Shown one piece after another: positions 1 to 7,596 of a DNA stretch of 64,000 nt (positions are counted from its first letter, which is position 1; each line of letters starts with the position of its first letter). Under the pieces are notes generated by a model. The model was given only the letters and a program-made list of their open reading frames with translations, was not told the DNA's origin and did not search any database. The DNA is taken from positions 124,001-188,000 of the forward strand of contig CAVPVB010000018.1 in NCBI GenBank assembly GCA_963709085.1, read 5' to 3'. The position numbers and the translations under genes were made by a program. Source of the stretch: Rhodovastum sp963709085 (lineage in GTDB: Bacteria; Pseudomonadota; Alphaproteobacteria; Acetobacterales; Acetobacteraceae).

Positions 1-130
1 TCGCAACCCACGCATCTGCTCTCCATCCACTGCAACACCTCCGGTTGATCTGCGCCGGACAAACCGACCAAAAAATTCTGACATCAGAACCGCAACTCGA
101 CATAACAGTGACCTTGCAACCAACGACTTG

Positions 131-154
131 TCAACCATCAACGTTGATGGTTGA
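131..154. repeat. 24-bp perfect palindrome beside the origin
   Basis: The two 12-bp arms are TCAACCATCAAC and GTTGATGGTTGA with no spacer, and the second arm is followed by a further GTTGAT copy. It sits at the outer edge of the iteron region. It could be a regulator operator or a partition site; the sequence alone does not decide. Confidence 0.55.
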
Positions 155-200
155 TGGTTGATATTCACATCAATGATGTCCTCCCGCACAGGAGAGGCGT

Positions 201-644
201 CGCAACTTCAGCGAAGCGGCCGGAAGGGGTATAGCGCTTCGAACGGCAAGGTTGCTGCGAAACAGGGGCTTCCCGAAGCAATTCCACAAGGCGGTGCGAC
301 CTGAATCTCGCCCCAAGTTATCCACGCTGAAATTGGAACGCCGTGACGCTGAATTTGAAACGCCGCCCCCTCCGTGCGCGCTGAAGTTGAAACCCAAATC
401 GGGGTTATCCACGCTGAATTTGTGACTACTACCTATAGTTAAGTCCTATAGCCTTTCTTCCGATAGGGTGGCCTCACCACACCCGCTTATCCACATGAGC
501 CAAAAGGCCAGGAAAGGGTGCTTCACAACCGGCGAAAGACGCAGGGACCCCGATCCGACACATTCGCTGAAGTTGAGACGATGCAAGGCCAGCGAATTTC
601 ACGTGCACAAGCAACTCCTGCGTCGCTTCGCTGAAGTTGAGACA
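201..644. other. oriV with iterons and DnaA boxes (replicon 1)
   Basis: The region upstream of repA holds direct repeats of the form CGCTGAANTTGAAACG at 325-340, 347-362, 379-394, 412-426, 565-580 and 629-644. An inverted copy lies at 201-213. DnaA-box-like 9-mers are at 318-326 and 405-413 (TTATCCACG) and at 487-495 (perfect TTATCCACA). Repeats plus DnaA boxes directly before a RepA gene are the usual layout of an iteron-controlled plasmid origin. The repeat positions are read directly; the origin function is inferred. Confidence 0.8.
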
Positions 645-700
645 CGATCTGCGCTGGTACGACGGCAATCACTCGGTCCCCTCTATCCAAAGCTTCGACA

Positions 701-1723
701 ATGTGTAGGTTTAGCGAACGGACGAAGGCATCCGGAGACGTTATGGCCGAACTTCATCGTCAGTTGCTGCTGAAAGGACTGGACGGCGTTCTCGCTGAAA
801 CCGAGACACCTGCGGATCGTCGCCGTGCGCAATGGGCGCATGAAATTCTGACCACAGAACATGACGTCGTAAACTACCTTCACTCCGGCTTCTGCCAGGC
901 AGCGCTTCCGCATCGCGAACCGAAGAATCCGACGGAACCCTGGGTCCGACGTAATGGATCCTACCAGCTTGTCATCCGGCCAGGAATTCTTCCTCTGCGG
1001 GACAGGGTGGTCGAAATCGGGGTTCCCTATGGGACCAAAGCGCGATTGATTATGATTTATTTTCAAACCGAGGCTGTACAACAACGGAGCCACGTTATCG
1101 ACCTGGGACCAACGATGGCCTGCTGGCTGAAAAAGATGGGGCTAGGGACGTCCGGAGGCCCACGTGGAACTTACGCTCCCGTCCGGGAGCAAGCGCTGCA
1201 AATCGCCCGAAGCGAATTTACCATGCGTTTCGAACGGGGTGCCCAGGAAGCACGTCTCGCAGACCAACGCATCGTTGATGGAATGGACCTCTGGAAAGAC
1301 GATTTCAGCGACCGGGACGATCTGTTCAGAACCGGCGGGGAATGGGTGCGCCATATCAAACTCAGCGATGTTTTCTTCGAACATCTGATGGAACACTCGG
1401 TACCACTCTCCGAGGAAGCTATCGCTAAATTGAAACAATCCAGCCTTGCGCTCGACCTGTATGTCTGGCTGACATATCGTCTGCATGCCCTGAAGAAAGA
1501 GGTTACCATTCCTTGGCATGCTCTTGCGGAACATTTCGGAAGTGAAAGTGGACACCGGCAACTGGCCTTCCGCTTAAAGGAAGTTTTGCGCGATGTTATT
1601 GCTGTCTATCCGGAAGCGGATGTCGAGCCTTCCGGACGTGGTTTACTTCTTCGTCCGTCGAAACCGTCCGTTCCAGTCAGCAGCGTTGTCGTTCAATTGC
1701 CGCCACGGATAGTCAATTCTTGA
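701..1723 (+). CDS. repA: Plasmid replication initiator RepA (RPA/RepA_C family)
   Basis: This protein of about 340 aa should bind the iterons just upstream and start plasmid replication. Family hallmarks visible are a LPHR segment near residue 68, the block VPYGTKARLIMIYFQT around 107-122, a WLKKMG motif near 140, and a C-terminal ALDLYVWLTYRLHAL block near 250. This order and length match the RepA proteins of alphaproteobacterial plasmids, especially from Acetobacteraceae. The start at 701 gives 340 aa. The ATG at 743, with GGAGAC upstream, gives 326 aa and may be the true start. No parAB lies beside it in this window, so partition genes of this replicon may be left of base 1. Confidence 0.85.
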   Translation: MCRFSERTKASGDVMAELHRQLLLKGLDGVLAETETPADRRRAQWAHEILTTEHDVVNYLHSGFCQAALPHREPKNPTEPWVRRNGSYQLVIRPGILPLRDRVVEIGVPYGTKARLIMIYFQTEAVQQRSHVIDLGPTMACWLKKMGLGTSGGPRGTYAPVREQALQIARSEFTMRFERGAQEARLADQRIVDGMDLWKDDFSDRDDLFRTGGEWVRHIKLSDVFFEHLMEHSVPLSEEAIAKLKQSSLALDLYVWLTYRLHALKKEVTIPWHALAEHFGSESGHRQLAFRLKEVLRDVIAVYPEADVEPSGRGLLLRPSKPSVPVSSVVVQLPPRIVNS

Positions 1724-1911
1724 TCTTATATGCTGTATTCACGCTAAGACCAGAAAACACGTAGAAAAAATAACATAGAAATTGTCTGTCGAGATTTGTT
1801 CGCTGCGTTCTTATCGGCTTTTCGATTATCTTGGCTCGATCTCTTGCAGGTGGCCGAACCGGCCGGCAACGACGCGATGAAGAGTTAGCCAGCAGCTTTC
1901 GTCGCGATGTC

Positions 1912-1946
1912 CGTCTCCGCAGGCAGAGCTTGCGCCTGCGGAGACG
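1912..1946. terminator. Hairpin downstream of vnfH
   Basis: A 13-bp perfect stem (1912-1924 with 1934-1946) around a 9-nt loop lies just after the vnfH stop codon. No U-tract follows on either strand. It may end or stabilise the vnfH transcript rather than act as a classic intrinsic terminator. The AT-rich stretch 1724-1860 between it and repA shows no gene. Confidence 0.55.
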
Positions 1947-1957
1947 TTCGGATCGGA

Positions 1958-2879
1958 TCAGGCGTCCGCGGGCACGCGCACCGCGCAGGCGGCCAGAGCG
2001 GCGGCGGCTTCCTGGGCCTGGATTTCGGCGAGTTCCTGCTCGGCGGTCTTCATGATGCCGAACTCCAGCAGCATGTCCTCCAGTTCCTCCATGCTGATCG
2101 GCGTGGGGATGGTGCCGTTGCCGGAGTTGTTGTGGATCTTGGTGGCCAGCGTGCGGTACTCCTGCGACTGCTTGGAGTCGGGCGCATACTGGATGCAGGT
2201 CATCTTGCGCAGTTCGGCATGCTGCACGCTGTTGGACCGCGGCACGAAGTGGATCAGCTTGGTGTTGATGCGCGCGGCCAGAGCCGAGGCCAGTTCTTCT
2301 TCGCGGTCGGTCTGACGCTCGTTGCAGATCAGCCCGCCCAGGCGCACGCCGCCGGAATGCGCATACTTCAGAATGCCCTTGGCGATGTTGTTGGCGGCAT
2401 ACAGCGCCATCATCTCGCCGGACATGACGATGTAGATTTCCTGCGCCTTGTTTTCGCGGATCGGCATGGCGAAGCCGCCGCACACCACGTCGCCGAGCAC
2501 GTCATAGGAGACGTAGTCGACGTCGTCATAGGCGCCGTTTTCCTCCAGGAAGTTGATGGCGGTGATGACGCCGCGGCCGGCGCAGCCAACGCCCGGCTCC
2601 GGGCCGCCAGAACTCGGCGCATTTGATGCCCTTGTAGCCGATCTTGAGCACGTCCTGCAGTTCGAGGTCCTCGACCGAGCCGGCTTCGGCGGCCAGGCTC
2701 AGCACCGTATCCTGCAGCTTGGTGTTGAGGATCAGGCGGGTGGAGTCAGCCTTCGGGTCGCAGCCGACGATGAGGATCTTCTGGTCCATCTCGACCAGGG
2801 CGGCGAGGGTGTTCTGGGAGGTGGTCGACTTGCCGATGCCTCCCTTGCCGTAGAACGCAATCTGACGAAGCGCGGCCAT
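1958..2879 (-). CDS. vnfH: Vanadium nitrogenase iron protein (dinitrogenase reductase), frameshifted
   Basis: The Fe protein is the ATP-dependent electron donor to dinitrogenase. The N-terminal part has the P-loop GKGGIGKST and DPKADSTRL. The part after the frameshift has the second cluster-ligand Cys in DVVCGGFAMPIR and the conserved C-terminal half. The first ligand Cys and the ADP-ribosylatable Arg (GCAGRG) are recovered only if one extra base at about 2611-2612 is removed. Corrected, the protein is about 306 aa. The start at 2879 is chosen because GAGGA precedes it by about 8 nt; an in-frame ATG at 2885 is too close. The assignment to VnfH rather than NifH rests mainly on the neighbouring vnfDGK. 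As read, the product would be truncated and inactive, so this is either a sequencing indel or a pseudogene. Confidence 0.9.
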
Positions 2880-2962
2880 ATGCATGTCCTCTCAGGTGAC
2901 GTTGAGCGCTGGTTCGACGACGGGCGCGGCTGATCGGGCGTCCACTCGCCTGGGGCCATGGT

Positions 2963-2979
2963 AGCAATCGCTATGCCAA
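2963..2979 (-). promoter_or_regulatory. Sigma54 promoter of vnfH
   Basis: The minus strand reads TTGGCATAGCGATTGCT. It has GG and GC exactly 10 nt apart and a perfect TTGCT -12 element. It lies about 85 nt upstream of the vnfH start. A weak VnfA-like half site (GTAC at 3069-3072) lies about 120 nt upstream of the predicted transcription start. Confidence 0.8.
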
Positions 2980-3074
2980 GGGATGCCGGTCGTGCGGGAC
3001 GCCAGGATGCCGGCGAATCACACGCTCTCACGCGCAAACGCACGTTTCAGAACAATCCCCGGCAGAATGTACTT

Positions 3075-3944
3075 TTACGACGATTCGTCGCTGCCGGCCG
3101 GACGCTGCACCAGCTCGATCCGGTAGCCGTCGGGATCGTCGATGAAGGCGACGATGATATTGCCGTGGCGCTGGCTGCGCGGGGGCCGCGGCATCGTCAC
3201 CCCTTCGGCAGCCAGGTGGTTGCACAACGCGGTAATACCGGTCACCGCAATCGCGATATGGCCGAAGGCGTCACCGTGCTGGTACGGTTCCTCGCGGTCC
3301 CAGTTCTGGACCAGCTCCAGGCCAATGTCGGCGTCGCTGTCGCCGTAGCCAAGATAGACCTGGGTAAACTGGTTCTTGCGGTGCTCGCGCTGGCTGATCA
3401 CCCGCATGCCGAGCAGCCTTGTATAGAAGTCCACCGAGCGCTCGACATCGCTGACCCGCAACATGGTGTGCATCAGCCGCTCGGCCTTTCCTGGGCCGTC
3501 GGCTTCCGGTGCTAGTGTCGGCTCCGTCATGCCGTTTGCCTGCCATCGCGCGAAGAAGGCGGCCACCGCTTCATCGACCGGCTGGAAGGCGAAGTCGTCG
3601 GCCGCATCCAGGCCGGCCGCTGCCAGCATCTCCTTCGGCACCGGACCGATGCGCGCGATCAGGACCCCCTTGCAGTCGCCGATGACCTGCAGGATGCCCT
3701 TCATTCGCGTGGCGCGGTCGTCGTCGTCCTTGCAGTATTTGTCGATCCCCCGCTGTTCCAGGTGGGTGACGCCGTCAGCGGTCGCCTCGTAGATCTCGAA
3801 TGTACGCACATGTCCGAAGTGCAGATCGACCAACGCACCGTTCTTGGTCGCGACGGCCACGCGGATCCTCCCGGGGCCTGGTTGGACCGTCGCCGCGAAA
3901 GCACTATTCGTCGTCTCTCCGACATCCATCTGTCCGTTATCCAC
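3075..3944 (-). CDS. NifX/NifB-C-terminal-like domain fused to glyoxalase I
   Basis: This is a two-domain protein of 289 aa. Residues about 27-133 form a dinitrogenase cofactor-binding domain of the NifX/NafY/NifB-C-terminal type (IRVAVATKNG, then LHFGHVRTFEIYE). Residues about 155-285 form a lactoylglutathione lyase (GloA) domain. All four metal ligands expected from E. coli GloA are present: H159, E210, H229 and E277. The first domain would hold or deliver a nitrogenase cofactor precursor; the second would isomerise the methylglyoxal-glutathione adduct. The gene is divergent from vnfD and has its own sigma54 promoter. The start is GTG at 3944 with AAGGA upstream; ATG at 3929 is an alternative. 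The role of the fusion is unknown. Confidence 0.85.
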   Translation of the reverse strand: MDNGQMDVGETTNSAFAATVQPGPGRIRVAVATKNGALVDLHFGHVRTFEIYEATADGVTHLEQRGIDKYCKDDDDRATRMKGILQVIGDCKGVLIARIGPVPKEMLAAAGLDAADDFAFQPVDEAVAAFFARWQANGMTEPTLAPEADGPGKAERLMHTMLRVSDVERSVDFYTRLLGMRVISQREHRKNQFTQVYLGYGDSDADIGLELVQNWDREEPYQHGDAFGHIAIAVTGITALCNHLAAEGVTMPRPPRSQRHGNIIVAFIDDPDGYRIELVQRPAGSDESS

Positions 3945-3987
3945 CTGTCCGTTCCTTGCTCAGTGCTCGCATTCCGACAGGCCGGCA

Positions 3988-4004
3988 CGCAACGGACATG
4001 CCAA
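3988..4004 (-). promoter_or_regulatory. Sigma54 promoter of the NifX-GloA gene
   Basis: The minus strand reads TTGGCATGTCCGTTGCG, with GG-N10-GC spacing. It predicts a 5' leader of about 30 nt before the GTG start. VnfA-type sites at 4037-4050 and 4066-4079 lie about 60-100 nt upstream of the predicted start site. Confidence 0.8.
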
Positions 4005-4036
4005 TCCGACAGGAAAGCCGGCACATGGCGGTGTTC

Positions 4037-4144
4037 GTACGATCGGGAACGAACAAGCTGACTCCGTACATCCTGGAACCGATCGGCGGTCGCACCATTT
4101 GTTCATCGTAGAACGTTACTCCAGGATTCGGTACTCAGAAGTAC
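4037..4144. promoter_or_regulatory. Three VnfA-type activator sites
   Basis: The sites are GTAC-GATCGG-GAAC (4037-4050), GTAC-ATCCTG-GAAC (4066-4079) and GTAC-TCAGAA-GTAC (4131-4144). Both forms, GTAC-N6-GTAC and GTAC-N6-GAAC, are those described for VnfA in Azotobacter vinelandii. They sit between the two divergent sigma54 promoters, at typical enhancer distance from each. vnfA itself is not in this window. Confidence 0.8.
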
Positions 4145-4196
4145 GAAATATCTACTTGGAGCCCGTTTTTGTTGGCCCAACGTGCATTCAGCCGAG

Positions 4197-4213
4197 TTGG
4201 CACGCTTTCTGCT
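4197..4213 (+). promoter_or_regulatory. Sigma54 promoter of vnfDGK
   Basis: The sequence TTGGCACGCTTTCTGCT has a perfect -24 element TGGCACG and GG-N10-GC spacing. The predicted start is about 4224, leaving a leader of about 90 nt before vnfD. The VnfA-type site at 4131-4144 is centred near -87. Confidence 0.85.
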
Positions 4214-4314
4214 GTAGCTGTCCCGGACGCGATCGCGCCGCCTCTCAGGCCGGCGTGGCGATGCCAAGACAAGAGCTGAGCCCAAGACCTGACCTGAGCA
4301 AGGAGATCCACAAC

Positions 4315-5737
4315 ATGCCTATGGTACTGCTCAAGTGCGACCAGGACATCCCGGAGCGCGAGAAGCACGTCTACCTGAAGGCGGCTGGTGAAGACACGCG
4401 GGAGTTCCTGCCGCTGGCGAACGCGGCCACCATCCCCGGCACGCTGTCCGAGCGTGGCTGCGCGTTCTGCGGTGCCAAGCTGGTCATCGGCGGTGTCCTG
4501 AAGGACACCATCCAGATGATCCACGGCCCGATCGGCTGCGCCTATGACACCTGGCATACCAAGCGTTATCCGAGTGACGACGGCAAGCACTTCCAGATGA
4601 AATACGTCTGGTCGACGGACATGAAGGAAAGCCATATCGTCTTCGGCGGCGAGAAGCGGCTTGAGAAGGCGATGAACGAAGCCTTCGACGAAATGCCCGA
4701 GATCAAGCGCATGATCGTCTACACCACCTGTCCGACCGCGCTGATCGGCGACGACATTCCCGCGACCGTCAAGCGCGTGACCGACAAGCGGCCTGACGTA
4801 GACGTGTTCATCGTCGAGTGCCCGGGCTTCGCCGGCGTCAGCCAGTCGAAGGGCCATCACGTGCTGAACATCGGCTGGATCGACCATAAGGTCGGCACGA
4901 TCGAGCCGGAGATCACCAGCAAGTACACGATGAACTTCATCGGCGATTACAACATTCAAGGCGATACCCAGCTGCTGCAGCAGGTACTGGGACCGGCTCG
5001 GTATCCAGGTGATCTCGCACTTCACCGGCAACGCCAACTACGATGACCTCCGCGGCATGCACCGCGCTCAGCTGAACGTGGTGAACTGCGCCCGCTCGGC
5101 CGGCTACATCGCCAACGAGCTGAAGAAGCGCTACGGCATCCCGCGCCTGGATATCGACAGCTGGGGCTTCAACTATATGGCCGAAGGCATCCGCAAAGTG
5201 TGCGCCTTCTTCGGCATCGAGGAGAAGGGCGAGGAGCTGATCGCCGACGAATACGCCAAGTGGGGCCCCAAGCTGGAGTGGTACAAGGAACGGCTGAAGG
5301 GCGCCAAGATGGCGATCTGGACCGGCGGTCCGCGGCTGTGGCACTGGACCAAGTCGGTCGAGGACGATCTCGGCATGCGCGTGGTGGCGATGTCGTCCAA
5401 GTTCGGCCATGAGGAGGATTTCGAGAAGGTCATCGCCCGCGGTCAGGACGGTACCTATTACATAGATGACGGCAACGAGCTCGAGTTCTTCGAGATCATC
5501 GACCTGATCAAGCCGGATGTGATCTTCACCGGCCCGCGCGTGGGCGAGCTCGTGAAGAAGCTGCACATCCCCTACGTCAACGGCCATGGCTATCACAACG
5601 GGCCGTATATGGGCTTCGAAGGGTTCGTGAACCTCGCGCGTGATGCCTACAACGCCGTCAACAATCCCCTGCTGTCGCTGGCCGGTGTGGACATTCGCAG
5701 CGGCACGCGCGTGGCATACAAGGAGGCCGCGGAATGA
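4315..5737 (+). CDS. vnfD: Vanadium-iron nitrogenase alpha subunit, frameshifted
   Basis: This is the active-site subunit of vanadium dinitrogenase, which reduces N2 and can reduce CO. P-cluster ligand cysteines are visible at C49 (ERGCAFCGAK), C75 (GPIGCAYDTW) and about C139 (TTCPTALIGDD). The cofactor Cys is in LNVVNCARSAGYI and the cofactor His in NGHGYHNGPY. The loop TGGPRL, which binds the carbonate of FeV-cofactor in the A. vinelandii VFe protein, is present and argues for VnfD over AnfD. The start at 4315 has AAGGAG upstream. One extra G at 4984 shifts the frame after QLLQQ; removing it gives 473 aa, the normal length. The stop overlaps the vnfG start by four bases. Confidence 0.93.
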
Positions 5738-6072
5738 GCAGCAAGCTCGACGATCTGTTCGGCTACGTGCAGGAGCGCTGCCTGTGGCAGTTCTTCTCGC
5801 GCACCTGGGACCGGCAGGAGAACATCGACGGCATCCTGGCGACGGCCACCGATCTGCTGGCCGGTGCGGCGCCGAAGCGTGACACGCCGATGGACCGGCT
5901 GTTCTATGCCGATGCCACGGTCATGGTGGCCGATTTCCGCAAGCGTTTCCCGTGGTTCGCCGAGACCTCGCCCGAGGAGGTGCGCAGCCTGATGGCCGGG
6001 CTGAAGGCGCGGCTTGAGGAGATCGCCATCACCGGCTCGAAGAACCGCGAGCTCAGCCACCAGCTCTATTGA
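5734..6072 (+). CDS. vnfG: Vanadium-iron nitrogenase delta subunit
   Basis: This 112-aa protein is the size expected for VnfG/AnfG, the third subunit found only in alternative nitrogenases. It is rich in aromatic residues near the start (CLWQFFSRTWDRQENIDGIL) and in LMAGLKARLEEIAITGSKN near the end, both typical of the family. The ATGA overlap with vnfD indicates translational coupling. It binds the alpha subunit and is needed for correct cofactor loading and activity in known systems. Confidence 0.95.
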   Translation: MSSKLDDLFGYVQERCLWQFFSRTWDRQENIDGILATATDLLAGAAPKRDTPMDRLFYADATVMVADFRKRFPWFAETSPEEVRSLMAGLKARLEEIAITGSKNRELSHQLY

Positions 6073-6107
6073 TCCGGCGCCACGGCGCAGGTTGAGAGGC
6101 ATTCCCG

Positions 6108-7496
6108 ATGGGTTGCGAAATCACTTCCAAAAAGCGTGCTGGGGTCATCAACCCCATGTACGACTGCCAGCCGGCAGGCGCACAGTTCGCCGGCATCGGC
6201 GTCAAGGACGCCATTCCGCTAGTGCATGGCGGCCAGGGCTGCAGCATGTTCGTCCGCCTGCTGTTCGCCCAGCACTTCAAGGAGAACTTCGACATCGCCT
6301 CGACCTCATTGCATGAGGAATCGGCGGTGTTCGGCGGCAACAACCGCATCCGCGAAGGTGTGATGGTGCTGGCGCAGCGCTATCCGCATCTGCGAGTGAT
6401 ACCGGTCATCACCACCTGCTCGACTGAAGTGATCGGCGACGATGTCGAGGGCACGCTGAACCTTTGTCGCGAAGACCTCGCGAAAGCGTTTCCCGGCCGC
6501 GAGATCCACCTCGTCACCGTGCACACGCCGAGCTTCAAGAGCAGCCAGGTCGGCGGCTACAATGAGTGCGTGAAGTCGCTGGTGAAGTCGCTTGCCACGC
6601 AGAAGACCGCGCCGAACGGCAAGCTCAACCTGTTCACCGGCTGGGTGAACCCGGGCGACACGGTGCTGCTGAAGCACTACCTGACCGAGATGGGTGTCGA
6701 CGGCACCGTGCTGCTCGACATCGAGGATTTCGACTCGCCCATGCTGCCGGACAAGTCGATCAACACCCACGGCCGCACCACGGTCGAGGACCTGCAGGGC
6801 CTGCCGAACGCCGCCGGCTCGATCGCGCTGGCGCGCTACGAAGGGGCGGTGGCGGCGGAGTACCTGACCCAGGAATTCGGCGTGCCGAGCGAGGTCGTGC
6901 CCACGCCGTACGGCATCCGCAACACCGACGAGATGCTGCGGGCGATCTCCCGGCTTACCGGCAAGGAGATTCCGGAGTCACTGGTGCATGAGCGCGGGGT
7001 GGCGCTGGATGCGCTGCAGGACCTGGCGCACATGTTCTTCGCCGATAAGAAGGTGGCGATCTACGGCCATCCCGACATGGTGATGGGCCTGGCGGAGTTC
7101 TGCCTGGAGGTCGAGCTGAAGCCGGTGCTGCTGCTGATCGGCGACGATAACTCGGCCTATAAGAAAGACCAGCGTCTGCTCGACCTCAAGAAGCGGGTCG
7201 ATTGGGACATGCAGGTGGTGTGCAACGCCGATCTGTGGGAGCTGGAGCGGCGGATCGACAGCAAGGAGATCGATGTCGATCTGATCATGGGTCACTCGAA
7301 GGGCCGCTACATCGCCATCGAGCGGCAAATTCCCATGGTCCGCGTTGGTTTCCCAACGTTCGACCGGGCCGGGCTGTACCGCCATCCGACCGTCGGCTAT
7401 CGCGGCGCGATGCTGCTGGGCGAGGCGATCGCCAACGCGCTGTTCACTCATATGGAATATACCAAAAACAAGGAGTGGTTGCTGAACACTTGGTGA
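6108..7496 (+). CDS. vnfK: Vanadium-iron nitrogenase beta subunit
   Basis: This 462-aa protein pairs with VnfD and carries half of the P-cluster. Ligand cysteines are C20 (MYDCQPAGAQ), C45 (GGQGCSMF) and C104 (TTCSTEVIGDD). Blocks such as FAQHFKENFD, HGRTTVED and the C-terminal MEYTKNKEWLLNTW agree with A. vinelandii VnfK better than AnfK (compared from memory). The frame is intact, unlike vnfH and vnfD. GAGAGG lies upstream of the ATG. It is the third gene of the vnfDGK operon. Confidence 0.95.
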   Translation: MGCEITSKKRAGVINPMYDCQPAGAQFAGIGVKDAIPLVHGGQGCSMFVRLLFAQHFKENFDIASTSLHEESAVFGGNNRIREGVMVLAQRYPHLRVIPVITTCSTEVIGDDVEGTLNLCREDLAKAFPGREIHLVTVHTPSFKSSQVGGYNECVKSLVKSLATQKTAPNGKLNLFTGWVNPGDTVLLKHYLTEMGVDGTVLLDIEDFDSPMLPDKSINTHGRTTVEDLQGLPNAAGSIALARYEGAVAAEYLTQEFGVPSEVVPTPYGIRNTDEMLRAISRLTGKEIPESLVHERGVALDALQDLAHMFFADKKVAIYGHPDMVMGLAEFCLEVELKPVLLLIGDDNSAYKKDQRLLDLKKRVDWDMQVVCNADLWELERRIDSKEIDVDLIMGHSKGRYIAIERQIPMVRVGFPTFDRAGLYRHPTVGYRGAMLLGEAIANALFTHMEYTKNKEWLLNTW

Positions 7497-7510
7497 GATC
7501 ATAAAGGTGT

Positions 7511-7540
7511 GGTCGGGTCCGTGGGATCCGGTGCCCGACC
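7511..7540 (+). terminator. Intercistronic hairpin after vnfK
   Basis: GGTCGGG (7511-7517) pairs with CCCGACC (7534-7540). No U-run follows. It may reduce read-through or protect the vnfDGK message, as stem-loops after structural nif genes often do. Confidence 0.45.
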
Positions 7541-7596
7541 GACCTGCCATCCTGCCGTCCATTTTTCGGCAGATCGTCAGCATGCAAGGATGACCC

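Noticed and set aside
131..166. Short tandem TTGATGG repeats as a CRISPR or satellite
   Set aside because: The units are too short and too few, without spacers. Explained better as a palindrome plus one extra half. No CRISPR array is seen anywhere in the window.
3069..3082. VnfA site for vnfH (GTAC-N6-GACG)
   Set aside because: Only one half matches the consensus; kept as a remark, not a feature.
4975..4995. Programmed +1 frameshifting in vnfD
   Set aside because: There is no slow codon or stop at the site and no known case in the family. An indel is simpler.
4135..5596. Long open frames on the strand opposite vnfD
   Set aside because: They mirror the codon bias of vnfD, have no family features and no ribosome sites.
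4315..7496. Assignment as iron-only nitrogenase (anfDGK)
   Set aside because: The TGGPRL loop and the block-by-block resemblance of the beta subunit fit VnfD/VnfK better than AnfD/AnfK.
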